Positions 61,857 to 64,000 of a stretch of 64,000 nucleotides of DNA are shown here, piece by piece. The stretch is from Maridesulfovibrio frigidus DSM 17176 (GTDB lineage: Bacteria > Desulfobacterota > Desulfovibrionia > Desulfovibrionales > Desulfovibrionaceae). The notes under the pieces are model-generated. The model ran no database searches. It was not told where the DNA came from and saw only the letters and a list, made by a program, of their open reading frames with translations. The translations under genes and the position numbers were made by a program. Positions within the stretch are counted from its first letter, which is position 1. Each line of letters opens with the position of its first letter. The stretch spans positions 181,556 to 245,555 of the forward strand of contig NZ_JONL01000008.1 in the NCBI RefSeq assembly GCF_000711735.1, written 5' to 3'.

Positions 61857-63089
61857 ATGACCTCCCCATCATATATATATGATCATTTACCGCTTTTGCT
61901 CCTCTTTGCCACTGGATACATTTTGTATCGCGTGATTGCATCAGTTGGACTTCCTGAATATTTTTCGGCTAAGGCCGTCAGGTTCAGTCGCGGCAGGGTA
62001 GACTGGTTGCTGCTATCATTGATTTTTGTGTCGGCTGGGATGTCCATGTTTATCCCTAATGCTGTGACAGTGCTGGCAATGATCCCCGTTATCCGCAAAC
62101 TCGATGGCGAGCTGAAATCCATGACCACGCCACTGACCCTATCTATTATATATGGAGCAAACATAGGCGGCATGGGGTCGTTGATAGGAAGTCCTGCGAA
62201 TCTGCTTTTGTTAGGGGCGCTAGAACTATTCAATGTAGAGGGCAGAGAACAGATAACCTTTTTCAACTGGTTTATGTGGGCGTTGCCTGTTGTTGTATTG
62301 TTTCTATTGCTGGCGTGGATAGTTGTCAGAATGTCTATTCCAGAAGGGAGCAAAAGGATTCCAGCGAAGCTTATTGGTCGACCTGAACGAGTCACCATAA
62401 AGCAAAAGCAGGGGATACTCGTCTTCGGGCTTTTTATACTCTTCTGGGTGACAACTTCGATTATCAGGGAGTTAAGCTCTTCCTATGTTCAGATAGAGCC
62501 TGCAATAACAATAGCGTTCACAGCGGTGTTTATAATTACGATATTCGGTAAGTTGTCGCTTGGCATTAATGGTACTTCGAGTGAAGGTCCATTAATGGGG
62601 TTAAAAAGTTTAGTGGAAGGCTTACCGAAGCGTGGGCTTATGTACCTTGCCGTTCTCGTTGTAGTGATCTCTATAGTAATGCTGTTTAGGATTGATACAT
62701 ACGTTGCAGGCTGGTTCGGCGAAGTGGTAAGTGTACTTCCTATAGTTGAGCAAGGTGGATATTTATTATATCTGATAACGGCAGTTGTCGTGATCCTGCT
62801 GACTGAAGTTCTAAGCAACACAGTGGTATCAACGGCCTTCTTTGCGGTGGTAGTTCATACAGCCAGCTTATACGGGGTTAATCCTATGTCGTTAATGATA
62901 CTAGTTTCGATAGCGTCGACCTGTGCCTTCATGACTCCTATAGCCACACCATGTAATAGCCTTGCCTTCGGGGAGATGCGAAAGGTGTCACTTCGGACTA
63001 TGCTGACATTAGGCATGGTTTTAAATATATGCGGCGCGGTATTGTTGTCGGTCTGGGTTTGGAAGGTAATACCTTATATATATATGTAG
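61857..63089 (+). CDS. SLC13/DASS-like anion transporter
   Basis: A 410-residue membrane protein with about ten to eleven spans. The first half has GSLIGSPANLLLLG and the second half SNTVVSTAFFAVV, matching the two pseudo-symmetric substrate and sodium sites of the ion-transporter superfamily (SLC13/DASS/ArsB). The substrate might be a dicarboxylate, sulfate or other anion. The start region is odd: ATG lies in GGGGATGACCTCCCC, a small hairpin, with no clear ribosome site. It is not obviously linked to its neighbours. Confidence 0.85.
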   Translation: MTSPSYIYDHLPLLLLFATGYILYRVIASVGLPEYFSAKAVRFSRGRVDWLLLSLIFVSAGMSMFIPNAVTVLAMIPVIRKLDGELKSMTTPLTLSIIYGANIGGMGSLIGSPANLLLLGALELFNVEGREQITFFNWFMWALPVVVLFLLLAWIVVRMSIPEGSKRIPAKLIGRPERVTIKQKQGILVFGLFILFWVTTSIIRELSSSYVQIEPAITIAFTAVFIITIFGKLSLGINGTSSEGPLMGLKSLVEGLPKRGLMYLAVLVVVISIVMLFRIDTYVAGWFGEVVSVLPIVEQGGYLLYLITAVVVILLTEVLSNTVVSTAFFAVVVHTASLYGVNPMSLMILVSIASTCAFMTPIATPCNSLAFGEMRKVSLRTMLTLGMVLNICGAVLLSVWVWKVIPYIYM

Positions 63090-63166
63090 TCGGTGGGTAA
63101 AAGAAGTTCTATTCGCTTGGTATTGTAATTATTTTAGATGCTTACTTAAAAATAGAGAAAGGAAAA

Positions 63167-63868
63167 ATGGAATATACTGCGAAATTGAAAGATTACTTGA
63201 TGAAGGAAGGGGCTGATCTTGTTGGGGTTACGGATGTTCAATCGTTATCCGAGCTGAAAACTATTCCTGAGAATTTGTTTTCCCCTTTCACTCATGCGAT
63301 CTCGATTGCTATGCAGCTCCCAAGAGCTGTGTTTGATTTTATTGTTGATCAGCCGACACCTCTTTACAGTTCAACTTATCAGAACGTGAACAGGTTATTG
63401 GATGAAGTAGCATATAAGGCCGTGAAAAAGCTTCAGTCAGATGGATATGTGAGTTTGCCGATACCCGCATCACAGATACTTGATCATGAAGAATGGTATG
63501 GAAATGTCAGTCATAAGGCTGTTGCACGTATAGCTGGACTTGGGTGGCAGGGTAAAAATCTGCTTTTGATCACACCTGAATACGGCTCAAGAGTGCGGCT
63601 GGTTACGATATTGACGAGTGCACCGTTGTCTGTGGACTCTCCAGTAGCTAACCGTTGCGGCAAGTGCATGAAGTGCTCAGAGGCATGCCCGGCTGGAGCT
63701 ATCAAGGGTCTATCAACAAAAGACTACTATAAGAGTCGCAACGAAGCATTGGATTTCGGCAAATGTGTTTCAAAGCTGACTGAAGAGTTTCAGCATCTTC
63801 CAAATGTAAGTGGCCTAATTTGCGGCATCTGTATCAAGGTCTGCCCATGGGGTAGCAAGCTAGGGTAA
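63167..63868 (+). CDS. QueG-like 4Fe-4S protein
   Basis: A 233-residue protein. The C-terminal part holds two 4Fe-4S cluster motifs: CGKCMKCSEACPAG and CGICIKVCPWG. The middle resembles epoxyqueuosine reductase (GLGWQGKNLLLITPEYGSRVRL), but the protein is shorter than QueG, lacking the C-terminal HEAT repeats. It is more likely one of the QueG-like relatives of unknown substrate than QueG itself. A strong AGAAAGGAAAA site precedes the ATG. Confidence 0.83.
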   Translation: MEYTAKLKDYLMKEGADLVGVTDVQSLSELKTIPENLFSPFTHAISIAMQLPRAVFDFIVDQPTPLYSSTYQNVNRLLDEVAYKAVKKLQSDGYVSLPIPASQILDHEEWYGNVSHKAVARIAGLGWQGKNLLLITPEYGSRVRLVTILTSAPLSVDSPVANRCGKCMKCSEACPAGAIKGLSTKDYYKSRNEALDFGKCVSKLTEEFQHLPNVSGLICGICIKVCPWGSKLG

Positions 63869-64000
63869 GGCCTGCGGTGACTGTACCAATCATTAACCAA
63901 ACAAATCCTAATAGATATCCATAATAACGCAGAAACCTATTGACGTGGAGCAGCGTTTTACATAGAACCTCTTTCTCGGGTCAGCAACGCCTTAACGGCA
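63869..64000. other. Right-edge stretch with no supported gene
   Basis: The last 132 bases hold no start with a good ribosome site. A short minus-strand frame encoding a membrane-like stretch (WLMIGTVTAGLTLA) is open but has no visible start, so I do not call a gene. Confidence 0.4.

Noticed and set aside
63869..64000. A membrane-like minus-strand frame at the right edge
   Set aside because: No start codon with a ribosome site is visible and the stretch is too short to judge.

Overview
The window looks like a chromosomal segment of a Gram-negative, motile, lipopolysaccharide-bearing bacterium, most likely a deltaproteobacterium of the Desulfovibrionaceae type. This rests on gene content and protein style: a MucR/Ros-like regulator with degenerate zinc ligands, several orphan sensor kinases, a FecR-RTX exported protein, a fused IspDF enzyme, a stand-alone heptose adenylyltransferase, and H+-type MotAB. 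No sulfate-reduction gene is present, so the assignment is an inference. Codon and base usage look uniform and moderately AT-rich. There is no clear insertion sequence, prophage, integrase or CRISPR array.

Layout. 1-3 kb: a histidine kinase cut by the left edge, then a MASE1-like membrane protein translationally coupled to a PAS histidine kinase. 3-4.4 kb: a MotB-like protein without a MotA partner facing a MucR-like regulator. 4.6-9.5 kb: glycogen phosphorylase, an exported phosphoesterase and an AMIN-domain protein. 9.7-11.4 kb: pstB-phoU behind a possible Pho box, followed by a decayed PAS-domain relic. 12.1-16.9 kb: rpsA, sppA, a degenerate receiver-TPR protein and two tiny membrane coiled-coil proteins. 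17.0-20.5 kb: a large FecR-RTX protein. 20.8-25.5 kb: a Cache-PAS kinase, htpX and a DegP-like protease (envelope quality control). 25.6-28.7 kb, minus strand: a solute-binding-like protein, pncC, a carbohydrate porin and thpR. 29.4 kb: serS. 31-32.5 kb: a sigma-54 activator with a dead receiver.

32.9-36.4 kb is a polar amino-acid ABC transporter whose two permease domains are fused in one polypeptide. 36.5-41.2 kb holds a polysaccharide deacetylase-glycosyltransferase fusion, a second glycosyltransferase and a cysteine-cluster protein. 41.3-42.3 kb, minus strand, has a CPBP membrane protease coupled to a small exported cysteine-rich protein. Then come rfaE2, a tRNA with anticodon CAU, a Nif3-like protein, a zinc-ribbon protein with a histone-H1-like tail, the RNase P RNA gene, ispDF, an unknown membrane-anchored protein and cysS. 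A CHASE4 kinase, a 29-residue membrane microprotein and an FmdB-type zinc ribbon follow.

51.9-57.0 kb is a compact six-gene minus-strand operon: anti-sigma kinase, STAS antagonist, FapA/DUF342 protein, MotA, MotB and a CgeB-like glycosyltransferase. It joins a partner-switch module to the flagellar stator and is the most interesting unit in the window. 57.1-61.6 kb carries dnaE, queD and dtd. The right end has an SLC13-type transporter and a small QueG-like iron-sulfur protein.
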